Source of the DNA: Antedon bifida
Lineage: Eukaryota; Echinodermata; Crinoidea; Comatulida; Antedonidae
Length of the DNA: 64,000 nucleotides
Direction: 5' to 3'
NCBI GenBank assembly: GCA_963402885.1
Contig: OY727098.1
Span: 1,166,001 to 1,230,000 of the forward strand
Position 1 is the stretch's first letter; each line of letters starts with the position of its first letter. The notes below the pieces were generated by a model. The model saw only the letters and a list, made by a program, of their open reading frames with translations. It was not told the origin of the DNA and ran no database searches. Made by a program: the position numbers and the translations under genes. Shown one piece after another: positions 63,349-64,000 of the stretch.

Positions 63349-63693
63349 TTATACCATATGGACAATTGTCTGAAATAAAAGTTGAAGTGAATTGTTAGAT
63401 GCCATTTGGAAATATTTTTGATGTAAAGTAGCATTCTTTCGTTGGCCTCTTTGATGTTGCATATGAGACAAGTTCGGAAAGTTCTCATTTTCATGAGTTA
63501 AGAGAACACCGTCTTTCAAAGTACATACTACAAACTTATCCTGCATTTGTGCAGTAGACCTACTTTCATTAGTCAGAAACTCAGATAATTCTTGTTCATT
63601 TTCGTTGCATCTAAAAAAATGTACTCCATTTTTATGGTAATGGGCCTTTGCTGTAAACCATCTGAATCCGTTTTCTCGATTTTCTCTAGTCAT
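63349..63693 (-). CDS. Unrecognised 114-codon open frame
   Basis: Opens MTRENRENGFRWFTAKAHYH and has balanced, protein-like composition, but no family was recognised. It is antisense within the downstream part of the kinase gene. Could be a mobile-element remnant, an exon of a nested gene, or chance. Confidence 0.25.
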   Translation of the reverse strand: MTRENRENGFRWFTAKAHYHKNGVHFFRCNENEQELSEFLTNESRSTAQMQDKFVVCTLKDGVLLTHENENFPNLSHMQHQRGQRKNATLHQKYFQMASNNSLQLLFQTIVHMV

Positions 63694-63892
63694 TGATTTT
63701 TTAGCAAAATCCGAACCAAATCAATTCGTAAAAGACATCTCAATATAATTATTCAAGTAATTCTCAAATTAGTGACATGGACCTACAATATACTGTACTA
63801 GACCTTTTTAGGCATCCACCTGTGGACTTTCACTTTGAAGGTCTTGGTCTCCTAATCATACAAGAAACAATGTCTAATTTAATCAATCAAAG

Positions 63893-64000
63893 TAGTGGAT
63901 CCAGACAAAGAAGGGGGTGTAAGACCATCCACAGACAAAGAAGGGGGTATAAGACCATCCACACACAAAGAAGGGGGTATAAGACCATCCACACACAAAG
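63893..64000. repeat. 30-bp tandem repeat, cut by the window edge
   Basis: acaaagaagggggtataaga followed by ccatccac recurs every 30 bases, at least three and a half copies. It continues past 64000. Confidence 0.85.

Overview
The window looks like an AT-rich invertebrate animal genome. Genes are broken into short exons with GT/AG introns, and the spaces are packed with decayed LINEs, tRNA-derived SINEs, MITEs, a probable Helitron and tandem arrays. Clear animal genes (UCKL1, ASH2L, an AAK1/BMP2K-type kinase) and the style of the lectin cluster suggest an invertebrate deuterostome, perhaps an echinoderm. The species cannot be fixed from the sequence alone.

Layout. (1) 1-6190: a large DNA transposon with terminal inverted repeats of about 460 bp. 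It carries a spliced, unclassified transposase gene on the minus strand, with one frameshift, and two smaller nested palindromic elements. (2) 6785-12440, minus: UCKL1 (uridine-cytidine kinase-like 1), 14 exons visible. Its last exons are missing from the window, so the transposon most likely sits inside a UCKL1 intron. (3) 13471-17360: a 3.9-kb inverted-repeat element with tandem subterminal repeats, enclosing a 5'-truncated LINE and tRNA-derived sequences. (4) 18.5-38.4 kb, minus: three tandem paralogous genes for secreted proteins made of a signal peptide, 4-6 C-type-lectin-like domains (CTLD) and a C-terminal PAN/apple-like domain. Each domain lies on one exon, and every internal exon is in symmetric phase 1-1. 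(5) 40815-55181, minus: ASH2L, 13 exons, with a 1.84-kb pyrimidine-rich minisatellite in its last intron and a probable Helitron in its first. (6) 55667-62355 and beyond, plus: the kinase domain of an AAK1/BMP2K-family kinase, head-to-head with ASH2L and about 485 bp from it. The rest of the kinase gene lies past the right edge.

How it fits together. UCKL1 (pyrimidine nucleoside salvage), ASH2L (core subunit of MLL/SET1 H3K4 methyltransferases) and the AAK1-like kinase (clathrin adaptor phosphorylation) are unrelated housekeeping genes. The lectin cluster is the accessory region. It shows recent tandem exon and segment duplication, a conserved last-two-CTLD plus PAN core with a variable front half, and a derived CTLD in which the inner disulfide and the WND motif are replaced by an acidic loop. 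Secreted recognition, in immunity or mucus for example, is a plausible but unproven role.

All exon boundaries were read by eye from splice signals, reading frame and remembered family features. No search was run.
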